5,078 nt of DNA from PVC group bacterium (lineage in GTDB: Bacteria; Verrucomicrobiota; Kiritimatiellia; SS1-B-03-39; UBA6053). A model generated the notes under the pieces. The model searched no databases. It had not been told where the DNA came from and was given only the letters and a program-made list of their open reading frames with translations. This document shows, piece after piece, positions 1-5,078 of this stretch. Both the position numbers and the translations under genes were made by a program. The stretch's first letter is position 1, and every line of letters starts with the position of its first letter. The stretch is taken from contig PXAS01000003.1 of assembly GCA_003565815.1 (NCBI GenBank), forward strand, positions 1 through 5,078. The letters run 5' to 3'.

Positions 1-863
1 AGATTCCAGTTGACGCGTTCGGGGGTTTCGGAACGCCAGGAAAGGAGGGGCGGAATGGCGCGGATTTTCTCGTCGTTGTCGCGGGTCCATCGCGCGTAGG
101 CGGGGGTGATGAGGGCGTTGGACTCGGGATTTCGGTAGTAGAGGGGAAAGAGGTAGTCGGGATCGGGGTTTTCGCCGCCGCTGAAACGCGCGAGGGCGCC
201 GAAGAGGTTCCAGTTGACGCGTTCGGGGGTTTCGGAACGCCAGGAAAGGAGGGGCGGAATGGCGTGGAGGGTGTGGCCGGGCCGGTCGTTGATGCGGAGG
301 TAGAGGGGGGTGATGGTGCGGCCAGTGTCGTTGTCGTGTCGGGTGATGCCGCCGAGCGGGGTGACCCAGGCGGACGAGGTTTCGCTGTGGCGTTGCAAGA
401 ACAGGGGGGCGACGGCGCTCCAGCGGATTCCCTGCTCTGCATTGCCGCCGCGTTGGTAGAAGGGTGTGAGCAGGGTGCCGGTGCTTTGATTGCGGTAGTA
501 GAGGGGGGTGAGCAGGGTGCCGTTGTTTTGATTCCGGTGGTAGAGCGGGAAAATGTAGTCGGGATCCGGATTTTCGCCGCTGCTGAAGCGCGCGAGGGCG
601 CCGAGAAGGGTCCAGTTGACGCGCTCGGGGGTTTCGGAGCGCCAGGAGAGGAGGGGAGGGACGGCGCGGATTTTCTCGCCGTTGTCGCGGGTCCAGCGCG
701 CGTAGGCGGGGGTCAGGAGGGCGTTGGACTCCGGGTTGCGGTAGTAGAGCGGGAAAATGTAGTCGGGATCGGGGTTTTCGCCGCTGCTGAAGCGCGCGAG
801 GGCGCCGAGAAGGGTCCAGTTGACGCGTTCGGGGGTTTCGGAACGCCAGGAGAGGAGAGGGGG
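1..863 (-). repeat. Nested internal duplication, 606-bp unit containing 204-bp units
   Basis: Read in the lipoprotein frame, blocks starting PPLLSWRSETPERVNW begin at bases 863, 659, 257 and 53. Spacing is 204, 402 and 204 bp, so a composite unit of 606 bp (202 residues) is repeated and its second copy is cut by the window edge. Residues 318-385 and 520-587 are identical at 61 of 68 positions. Residues 318-357 and 386-425 are identical over 40 residues. Bases 4-60 are identical to 208-264. The segment before each composite unit is also related: residues 263-317 resemble 465-519 (shared features are SSxWxTPLG, then T-P-L-aromatic). Confidence 0.92.
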
Positions 864-1814
864 CACCATCTTCAAGCTGCGCCCTTGGCCATCTTCGCTT
901 TGCACCCAAAGCGGGGTAAGGATTCGGTTGGAACCGTCGTCGTTGCGGCGCCAGGCGCCCAAAGGAGTGATCCAGGAAGAGGAACTGTCGGTCTGTCGCT
1001 GATAGTAAAGGGGGAAGAGCCAGTGAACGGATTCGTCGGGGCGTTCCTGACGGGACCAGAGGAATCCCATCGCATAGCGGGCGGTGTCGTCTCCGCGGGT
1101 TCGCCAGCTGTAGGGGAGGCTGTAGAAATAGGTTTCATCCGGGGACGATTTGCGGATGTAAAAGGGCAGGAGCCATTGGAGGTGCTCATTTTGGGTGGGA
1201 CGCACTTCGTTCCCAAAGGGGAGGGAGCGGAAGCTGCGGGTGCCGTCCGGGAGGGATTGATGGACGAAGAGGGGAATGATCCGGTTGCGGGAGAGGTCCG
1301 GGCCGCGTTCGAAACGCGCGAGGGGCCATGCGAGGTGGAGGGTGCTTTCCTCCCGGGGGCGGTTGCGGGAATAGATCCAGAGCGGGAAGAGCGAATGGGT
1401 GCCGCGCTCGCCGCCGAAGGGTTCGCCAAATCGCCAATAAACGGGAAAGGCCACGAAAGAGTCGTCGTCCCAGAAGAAGGGGAAAAAGCGGTTCTCCCGC
1501 TTGACGGTGTCGAATTGGCCCAGGGGCCACAGAACGCGATGGACGTGTTGGTTGTTTTCCCTTCCGTGTACGGAATACAAGGGACGCAAGGCAATGTGAT
1601 CCGGGGATTGTTCGTAGAGGGGCCAGAGCACCGAGAGGGCGGGTTCGCGGTAGTAGACAAAGGGCCAGAAGGAGATGCGGTCTTCGACCGGGCCGGTGCG
1701 TTGTTCCCATTCGCCGGTGTAGAAGGGGGTTCCCTTCATGGCGCGGGTGGCGCAACCGGAATGCAAGGACAGACACAGCAGAGAGAGAGCGAGGGAGGCG
1801 AGGATCGGTTTCAT
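1..1814 (-). CDS. Repeat-rich predicted lipoprotein of unknown function, C-terminus beyond left edge
   Basis: The minus-strand frame is open from an ATG at 1814-1812 to the left edge, giving 604 residues and no stop. The N-terminus is a signal peptide: MKP, a hydrophobic run over residues 4-17, then HSGC with Cys21 as the likely lipidation site. His at -3 of the lipobox is unusual. The rest is a chain of motifs made of a hydrophobic or aromatic residue, Pro, then Leu/Phe and Tyr/Trp. They recur roughly every 14-18 residues, for example WPFVYY at 50, FPLWIY at 143, LPFYIR at 216, FPLYYQR at 267 and TPLW at 300. From residue 318 they form near-identical blocks beginning PPLLSWRSETPERVNW, at 318, 386, 520 and 588. 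Asn/Gly/Asp-rich turns between motifs suggest antiparallel beta structure (inference). Differences between blocks are mostly silent in this frame, which supports coding. No known domain is recognised. Surface or outer-membrane placement is inferred from the signal alone. No Shine-Dalgarno site precedes the start. Confidence 0.88.
   Translation of the reverse strand, partial: MKPILASLALSLLCLSLHSGCATRAMKGTPFYTGEWEQRTGPVEDRISFWPFVYYREPALSVLWPLYEQSPDHIALRPLYSVHGRENNQHVHRVLWPLGQFDTVKRENRFFPFFWDDDSFVAFPVYWRFGEPFGGERGTHSLFPLWIYSRNRPREESTLHLAWPLARFERGPDLSRNRIIPLFVHQSLPDGTRSFRSLPFGNEVRPTQNEHLQWLLPFYIRKSSPDETYFYSLPYSWRTRGDDTARYAMGFLWSRQERPDESVHWLFPLYYQRQTDSSSSWITPLGAWRRNDDGSNRILTPLWVQSEDGQGRSLKMVPPLLSWRSETPERVNWTLLGALARFSSGENPDPDYIFPLYYRNPESNALLTPAYARWTRDNGEKIRAVPPLLSWRSETPERVNWTLLGALARFSSGENPDPDYIFPLYHRNQNNGTLLTPLYYRNQSTGTLLTPFYQRGGNAEQGIRWSAVAPLFLQRHSETSSAWVTPLGGITRHDNDTGRTITPLYLRINDRPGHTLHAIPPLLSWRSETPERVNWNLFGALARFSGGENPDPDYLFPLYYRNPESNALITPAYARWTRDNDEKIRAIPPLLSWRSETPERVNWN
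465..548 (-). repeat. Tandem duplication of a 42-bp (14-residue) unit
   Basis: Two adjacent copies, 507-548 and 465-506, encode PLYHRNQNNGTLLT and PLYYRNQSTGTLLT. They match at 36 of 42 bases and 11 of 14 residues. This appears to be the smallest repeating unit of the lipoprotein. The extra unit, together with the 263-317-like segment after it, makes the second block of the composite repeat longer than the first. Confidence 0.85.
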
Positions 1815-1820
1815 GAGGGC

Positions 1821-1849
1821 AGTATGCACAATGACAAGTATGTTGTCAA
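1821..1849 (-). promoter_or_regulatory. Predicted promoter of the repeat lipoprotein, possibly leaderless
   Basis: On the minus strand a perfect TTGACA -35 box (1849-1844) is followed by a 17-nt spacer and CATACT (1826-1821), which matches the -10 consensus at 4 of 6 positions. Transcription would start about six to seven bases past the -10 box, at or within a base of the A of the ATG at 1814. The bases just before the ATG (CATACTGCCCTC) contain no Shine-Dalgarno sequence, which fits a leaderless message. Confidence 0.55.
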
Positions 1850-1948
1850 ATATTTCTTTTCACTTTTGAAAGCCCTTCTTTGGGAAGCGGACGAAGTCTC
1901 GCCCCCCTTCTGGGGCACATCTCGGAATTGGTGACATCCAAACCGTAG

Positions 1949-1969
1949 CTGCAACTGTCCCAGTTGCAG
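1949..1969. other. Perfect 9-bp stem, 3-nt loop hairpin
   Basis: CTGCAACTG (1949-1957) and CAGTTGCAG (1961-1969) are exact reverse complements around the loop TCC. No run of T follows, so it does not look like an intrinsic terminator. It is the strongest local fold inside the inverted-repeat element. Confidence 0.75.
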
Positions 1970-1994
1970 AACCTCATTGAAAGCGAATATATCA

Positions 1995-2010
1995 AAGCTG
2001 AGGACAGCTT
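1995..2010. other. Perfect 6-bp stem, 4-nt loop hairpin
   Basis: AAGCTG (1995-2000) pairs exactly with CAGCTT (2005-2010) around the loop AGGA. It is the second hairpin inside the inverted-repeat element. It is short enough to occur by chance on its own, and is listed because of where it lies. Confidence 0.5.
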
Positions 2011-2080
2011 CGACAACGGTGAGCCCGCCCTTTCACGAATTCCGAGATGCGCCCCCCTTCTGAAAATCCGTCCCTATGGC

Positions 2081-2109
2081 TTGACATCTTGATTTGAAAA
2101 GGTGAATAG
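2081..2109 (+). promoter_or_regulatory. Possible greA promoter
   Basis: A perfect TTGACA -35 box lies at 2081-2086. With a 17-nt spacer the -10 position falls on GAATAG (2104-2109), a poor match, and shifting the spacer by one base does not improve it. If used, the transcript would start near 2116 and have a leader of about 40 nt. The -35 box is the only good evidence. Confidence 0.35.
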
Positions 2110-2140
2110 GGGTGAACCCAACTGCAAAAGACCCTGTTGA

Positions 2141-2146
2141 AAAGGA
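2141..2146 (+). promoter_or_regulatory. Ribosome binding site deciding the greA start
   Basis: AAAGGA lies 11 nt before the ATG at 2158. The frame is also open to a TTG at 2137 and an ATG at 2146, but neither has a purine-rich site at usable distance; an AAAAG ending at 2130 is 15 nt from the 2146 ATG. The 2158 start is therefore preferred, although its spacing is slightly long. Confidence 0.5.
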
Positions 2147-2157
2147 TGACGACACGT

Positions 2158-4308
2158 ATGAGCGAATTTGATGAAGTGCAAATGTTAAAATGTTTGGAAG
2201 ATAATCCACCCGATATTAGCCCATTGGTTGCGCCGCTCACCGTCCTCTTTCAGGAAGACCCCGAAACCGCGGATTCCCACGCCAAATTGATCCGGATCAC
2301 CTTGGCGGAGAAAAACGAACTCAAACAATTGATCGATTTTTACAAAGTGATGGCCGATTGGCATTCCCGGGACCGCTCTTGGAGAAAAACCGCGCAGAAA
2401 GAATTGTCCAAGGCCTTTGAGGGGGATCCGCTTTTCACGGCGTATCTGGATCTCTCCGGCATCGATTCCCCGCGGGTGCGGGTGAAAGAAGCCCTGCGCC
2501 GCATGGACGTCTTGTCGGAAATGGCGCCCGGCGCCTATGTGTATGTCAAAAACTTCGGCTTCGGCATTATCAAGGACGTGCGGCACGACGACAACCGGGT
2601 GGTGGTGGATTTCCCGGACAAGCCCGGGCACGAATTGGAGATGGGGTTTGCCGCGCAGGTGACCGAATTGATTCCCGACACCCACCTTTATGCCCGCAAG
2701 CACATTGATCCCGATTCCCTCAATGCCCTGATCGAAGAAAGTCCGGCGGAAGTGGTGCGGATCGCCTTGAAGAGTTTCGGCCCCACGCCCGTGGGGCAGT
2801 TGCAGACCCTGTTGATTCCCGAAATTTTGCCGGAATCCCAATGGAAAAGTTTTTGGGCCAAAGCCCGCAAGGCCTTGAAGGAAGACAACCTGGTGGTCAT
2901 TCCCTCCAAGCGCAGCGAGCCCATGGAGCTATTGGCCAATGAAAAAACCTATGACGAAGCGTGGTTCCGTCATTTGTCCCAACTCCGCCACATGGAAACC
3001 ATTCTCAACGAACTCGAAGAACTGCTCGAAGCCGAACCGGACGTTCAGTTGAGCGAAGGATCTCGCGAAACCGTGGCGGACCGACTTCGTTTCGTGGTCG
3101 TGGGCGGCCAGGGCAAGCATCATGATTTTCTCGTGCGCGTTTGGCTGTTGGCCCGGAAACTGGAAATGACCCCCGGCGAAGTAGGGCTTTCGGAATTTCT
3201 CGCCAAAATCCGCACCCCGGACGGCCTGCTGGAAGTGGTGCGCACCTTGTCCGCCGCCCTGACCAAAGGCTGTTTTCACGCCTTGTCCGCCACGGATCCC
3301 GAAGCCACCGCGGAGGCCCTTTTGGGCGTATTGCCGGAACTGGAGTATTCCGCGCTCAACGAAGCCATCCAACTGCTTTTTGAATTGGGTCAGGAAGACA
3401 AGGTGTGCAGTACCCTGCGTCCCGGCTGGAACAATTGGACCGCCGAAGTGGACGTGATGTATTGGCTTTCCCAGCATCAGGACAAGATTGCCGCGTGGAA
3501 CTATGGCAACACCCCCGATCTGGTCGCGCGCTTGTTGAAGGTGCTCAACCGGGATTACGCCGGCAACCGACTGCGGGTGCAAAACCAATTGCGCGAAATT
3601 TTCCGTCAACCCTCCTGGCTTCAGGAAGTGCTGGGCGCCATGGACGAGCGCCAACGCCGCGCCTTCACCCAGGGTGTCAAGGACAGCACCGCCTGGGAGC
3701 AACTCGACAAGGCCTCGGTGCTCGGACAGATCGTCAAGATCGACGGATCGCTGCAGGACATCGTTTCCGGGAAAGCCGAAGAAGAAGCCGCCGCCCTGCG
3801 GCCCAACGTGCGCGTCTCTTCGCACCGCAGCTACCGCGAAAAACAACGGCAACTTGAAAAACTCATCAACAAAGACATTCCCGAAAACAGCCGCGAAATC
3901 GCGGTGGCCCGGGAATATGGGGATCTGCGCGAAAACTTTGAATACAAAGCCGCGAAAGACACCCAGCGACTCCTCATGGCCCGCAAAGCCGAGATCGAGG
4001 CGCAGCTCCGCGAAGTCAAACCCACGGATTTCACCGAATTCCTCACCGAAAACGCGGGTCTCGCCACCACGGTGGTGATGCGCGACAAGGACGGAGAGGA
4101 AACCGAATTCCATATCCTCGGGGAATGGGACAGCGACATGGAGCGAAATGTCATCTCCTCGGGCAGTGGCATGGCCAAGGCGCTTGCGGGACACGCGGCC
4201 GGCGATACGGTTGAAGTGCCCGGCGAGCACGGCGCCCGCGAGGTTACCCTGGTTTCCGTCGGCCCCTTGGCGCCGTCGATCCGTGCCTGGCTGGACGCGG
4301 AAGGCTGA
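2158..4308 (+). CDS. greA: Long-form transcript cleavage/elongation factor GreA
   Basis: This 716-residue protein ends in a full Gre factor of about 165 residues. Residues 549-620 form the N-terminal coiled coil, with the tip motif YGDLRENFEY at 587-596. Asp589 and Glu592 correspond to the tip acids Asp41 and Glu44 of E. coli GreA, which hold the second Mg2+ in the RNA polymerase active site during cleavage of backtracked RNA. Residues 625-716 are the FKBP-like domain, with ILGEWDSD, NVISSGSGMAKAL and GDTVEVPG. Ahead of it, residues 123-173 resemble a small Tudor/CarD-type barrel (VYVKNFGFGIIKDV, then VVVDFPDKPG and FAAQVTELIP). The remaining N-terminal 540 residues are mainly charged and probably helical, with no recognised domain. 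From memory, chlamydial GreA proteins have almost this length, with a similar N-terminal region. ATG at 2158 is chosen on its AAAGGA site; TTG at 2137 would add seven residues. The first gene of an apparent operon. Confidence 0.93.
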   Translation: MSEFDEVQMLKCLEDNPPDISPLVAPLTVLFQEDPETADSHAKLIRITLAEKNELKQLIDFYKVMADWHSRDRSWRKTAQKELSKAFEGDPLFTAYLDLSGIDSPRVRVKEALRRMDVLSEMAPGAYVYVKNFGFGIIKDVRHDDNRVVVDFPDKPGHELEMGFAAQVTELIPDTHLYARKHIDPDSLNALIEESPAEVVRIALKSFGPTPVGQLQTLLIPEILPESQWKSFWAKARKALKEDNLVVIPSKRSEPMELLANEKTYDEAWFRHLSQLRHMETILNELEELLEAEPDVQLSEGSRETVADRLRFVVVGGQGKHHDFLVRVWLLARKLEMTPGEVGLSEFLAKIRTPDGLLEVVRTLSAALTKGCFHALSATDPEATAEALLGVLPELEYSALNEAIQLLFELGQEDKVCSTLRPGWNNWTAEVDVMYWLSQHQDKIAAWNYGNTPDLVARLLKVLNRDYAGNRLRVQNQLREIFRQPSWLQEVLGAMDERQRRAFTQGVKDSTAWEQLDKASVLGQIVKIDGSLQDIVSGKAEEEAAALRPNVRVSSHRSYREKQRQLEKLINKDIPENSREIAVAREYGDLRENFEYKAAKDTQRLLMARKAEIEAQLREVKPTDFTEFLTENAGLATTVVMRDKDGEETEFHILGEWDSDMERNVISSGSGMAKALAGHAAGDTVEVPGEHGAREVTLVSVGPLAPSIRAWLDAEG

Positions 4309-4318
4309 GTCCGCCGGA

Positions 4319-4323
4319 CAGGG
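4319..4323 (+). promoter_or_regulatory. Ribosome binding site of the GtrA-family gene
   Basis: CAGGG lies 7 nt before the ATG at 4331. It fixes the start there and argues against extending the frame upstream into greA, where it stays open from an ATG at 4148. Confidence 0.6.
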
Positions 4324-4330
4324 TCTTATC

Positions 4331-4882
4331 ATGACCGAAGCTCCCCGTGACATCCCCCCGATTCGCGAGTGGCGGCTTTGGCTGGCTTGGGCCGCATCCC
4401 ACGATGCCCACCCCCTCATCCAATTTGTCAAATACGGCATCGCCGGCGGCTTGGCCCTCTTTACGGATGTCTTTTTTTTCACGCTCTCGAATGTGTTTCT
4501 TTTTCCGATTGATCCGGGGGCGGCTTCCCTGTCCCCGCCGTCGGGTTCCCTCGCGGAATGGGCGGACTGGCTGCGGCTGATGCGCGCCGACCCCGCCGTG
4601 ATCAATTACATCCGTTGCAACGTCATCGGGTTTCTGTTTTCCAACGCCGTCGCCTATGTGCTCAATGTCAAATGGGTGTTCCGGGGAGGGCGGCACCAAA
4701 AGCACATGGAGATGTTCTTGTTTTTGTTGGTGTCGTTCGTGGCGTTTCTCCTGGGCACCGCCATTGGCGCCTTTCTCGTGGGCACTTTCGGGCTGAATGA
4801 ATATCTCGCCAAAGCCGGAAACGTGGTGGCCGCGATTCTGATCAATTTCGTGTGCCGCAAGTTCGTGGTGTTTCAGGGGTAG
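4331..4882 (+). CDS. GtrA-family inner-membrane protein
   Basis: The product has 183 residues and four predicted membrane helices, near 33-58, 92-116, 126-154 and 158-180. This is the size and topology of the GtrA family (Pfam PF04138), linked to moving polyisoprenyl-phosphate sugars across the inner membrane for glycosylation of O-antigen, teichoic acid or other envelope polymers. Family marks are QFVKYGIAGGLALFTD opening helix 1, NVKWVFRGG (112-120) closing helix 2, and NFVCRKFVVF (172-181) at the end. The loop between helices 1 and 2 (about 59-90) is long and rich in Pro, Ser and Gly, with a WADWLRLMRAD stretch. The gene begins 22 nt after greA and ends 5 nt before the next gene. No glycosyltransferase partner is visible, so the substrate is unknown. 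The sugar-translocation role rests on family membership only. Confidence 0.88.
   Translation: MTEAPRDIPPIREWRLWLAWAASHDAHPLIQFVKYGIAGGLALFTDVFFFTLSNVFLFPIDPGAASLSPPSGSLAEWADWLRLMRADPAVINYIRCNVIGFLFSNAVAYVLNVKWVFRGGRHQKHMEMFLFLLVSFVAFLLGTAIGAFLVGTFGLNEYLAKAGNVVAAILINFVCRKFVVFQG
4875..4879 (+). promoter_or_regulatory. Ribosome binding site of the downstream lipoprotein, inside the gtrA-family gene
   Basis: AGGGG lies 8 nt before the ATG at 4888 and overlaps the last codons of the GtrA-family gene. This suggests coupled translation and supports the chosen start. Confidence 0.6.
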
Positions 4883-4887
4883 AATCC

Positions 4888-5078
4888 ATGTGGAAGAAGC
4901 TTTTTCCCTGGTTCAAAATCGCGCTGCTTTTCCTCACGTGCTTTGCCGGGGGATGCCGGTTTTGGCGCCGGCGGGACCCCGAGCCCCCCCCGCCTCCGGT
5001 GGTGCGGGAATTGCGCCTGCCCAACCGGCAGACGCCGCTGGAGGATTTTCAGTTGACCGCCGGTTGGACGGTGCGCTC
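4888..5078 (+). CDS. Predicted lipoprotein, N-terminal 63 residues only (cut by right edge)
   Basis: From ATG at 4888 the frame is open to the window end. The N-terminus MWKKLFPWFK is basic and aromatic. It is followed by a hydrophobic stretch (11-20) and FAGGC, where Cys23 is a likely lipidation site. A basic patch (RRR, 27-29) and a run of five prolines (33-37) follow, typical of a flexible linker after the anchor. The visible remainder, with LPNRQTPLEDF, is not recognised. The gene begins 5 nt after the GtrA-family gene and has its own AGGGG site, so it is probably the third gene of the greA transcript. Function is unknown; only the lipoprotein signal is supported. Confidence 0.78.
   Translation, partial: MWKKLFPWFKIALLFLTCFAGGCRFWRRRDPEPPPPPVVRELRLPNRQTPLEDFQLTAGWTVR

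Larger units (their letters stand above)
1900..2062. repeat. Inverted-repeat element with two internal hairpins (MITE/REP-like or structured RNA)
   Basis: Arms 1912-1934 and 2033-2055 are reverse complements at 21 of 23 positions; the core shared by both is CATCTCGGAATT. They enclose 98 nt containing two perfect hairpins: 1949-1957 with 1961-1969 (9-bp stem, 3-nt loop) and 1995-2000 with 2005-2010 (6-bp stem, 4-nt loop). Single-stranded, the whole could fold as a closed stem carrying two hairpins. The 13-mer CGCCCCCCTTCTG occurs in direct orientation at 1900-1912 and 2050-2062, at the two edges. The element lies between the two predicted promoters, so neither predicted transcript includes it. 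A small mobile element, a dispersed palindromic repeat, a protein-binding site or a small RNA are all possible; the sequence alone does not decide. Confidence 0.7.
1815..2157. other. Divergent intergenic region between repeat lipoprotein and greA
   Basis: This stretch of about 340 bases separates two divergently transcribed genes. It carries one promoter-like sequence for each direction, near its two ends. Between them is a palindromic element of about 160 bp (1900-2062), described separately. No convincing protein-coding gene was found on either strand. A short open frame on the minus strand covering 1992-2240 overlaps the greA start and looks spurious. A 42-codon plus-strand stretch, 1964-2092, has protein-like composition but no ribosome binding site. 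Confidence 0.8.

Noticed and set aside
1..863. CRISPR array
   Set aside because: The regular repeats are long, lie in an open reading frame and lack unique spacers of constant length. They encode protein repeats.
872..1776. Other minus-strand open frames (872-1660 and 1186-1776)
   Set aside because: These are other frames of the same strand as the repeat lipoprotein, with low-complexity Pro/Ser/Arg translations. They are shadows of the true frame, which starts at 1814.
1901..1916. GCCCC-CCTTCT-GGGGC as an intrinsic terminator
   Set aside because: The stem is only 5 bp, no T run follows on either strand, and there is no gene end nearby for it to terminate, since the flanking genes are divergent.
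264..1934. Plus-strand open frame of 556 codons
   Set aside because: It is antisense to the repeat lipoprotein. Its translation is dominated by Gly, Ala, Val and Glu, and it has no ribosome site or recognisable domain. Silent-site changes between repeats follow the minus-strand codons. The opposite frame has a lipoprotein signal and is open throughout.
4148..4330. Upstream extension of the GtrA-family frame into greA
   Set aside because: It would overlap greA by about 160 nt and add an Arg/Pro-rich leader unlike the family. The ATG at 4331 has a good CAGGG site 7 nt upstream.
2929..4605. Minus-strand open frame of 558 codons across greA and the GtrA-family gene
   Set aside because: It crosses two genes with clear family identity on the plus strand. 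Its translation is Gly/Phe/His-rich with no recognisable domain, as expected for the antisense of a GC-rich coding region.
1..5078. tRNA, rRNA, transposase or integrase genes
   Set aside because: No cloverleaf, rRNA-like stretch or transposase/integrase motif was seen on either strand by reading.

Overview
The window reads as a stretch of a GC-rich bacterial chromosome, most likely from the PVC superphylum outside the Chlamydiae (Verrucomicrobiota, Lentisphaerota or Kiritimatiellota). The best clue is a transcript cleavage factor of about 716 residues. Its Gre domain sits at the C-terminus behind a very long N-terminal extension. From memory of the families, this is the chlamydial/PVC 'long GreA' layout; ordinary GreA has about 158 residues. 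The lineage call is an inference.

Layout. Bases 1-1814 belong to one minus-strand gene that runs off the left edge. It encodes a predicted lipoprotein built almost entirely of short hydrophobic-Pro-aromatic repeats (FPLYYR, TPLY, PPLLSW), with nested duplications of 14, 68 and 202 residues. This is the real gene of the region. The long plus-strand open frame lying over it (264-1934) is an antisense shadow. Bases 1815-2157 are a divergent intergenic region. It holds a TTGACA -35 box on each strand and, between the two, an inverted-repeat element with 23-nt arms, two internal perfect hairpins and flanking 13-bp direct repeats. Bases 2158 to the right edge form a plus-strand gene cluster: long-form greA, a GtrA-family four-helix membrane protein, and the start of a second lipoprotein that runs off the right edge. 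The gaps are 22 and 5 nt, and both downstream genes have good Shine-Dalgarno sites, so they are probably co-transcribed.

How they fit together. The long GreA should rescue backtracked RNA polymerase. GtrA proteins are linked to moving polyisoprenyl-linked sugars across the inner membrane, and the two lipoproteins point to the cell envelope. No pathway ties the genes together in this window. The least explained items are the repeat lipoprotein, its apparently leaderless promoter, and the structured intergenic element.
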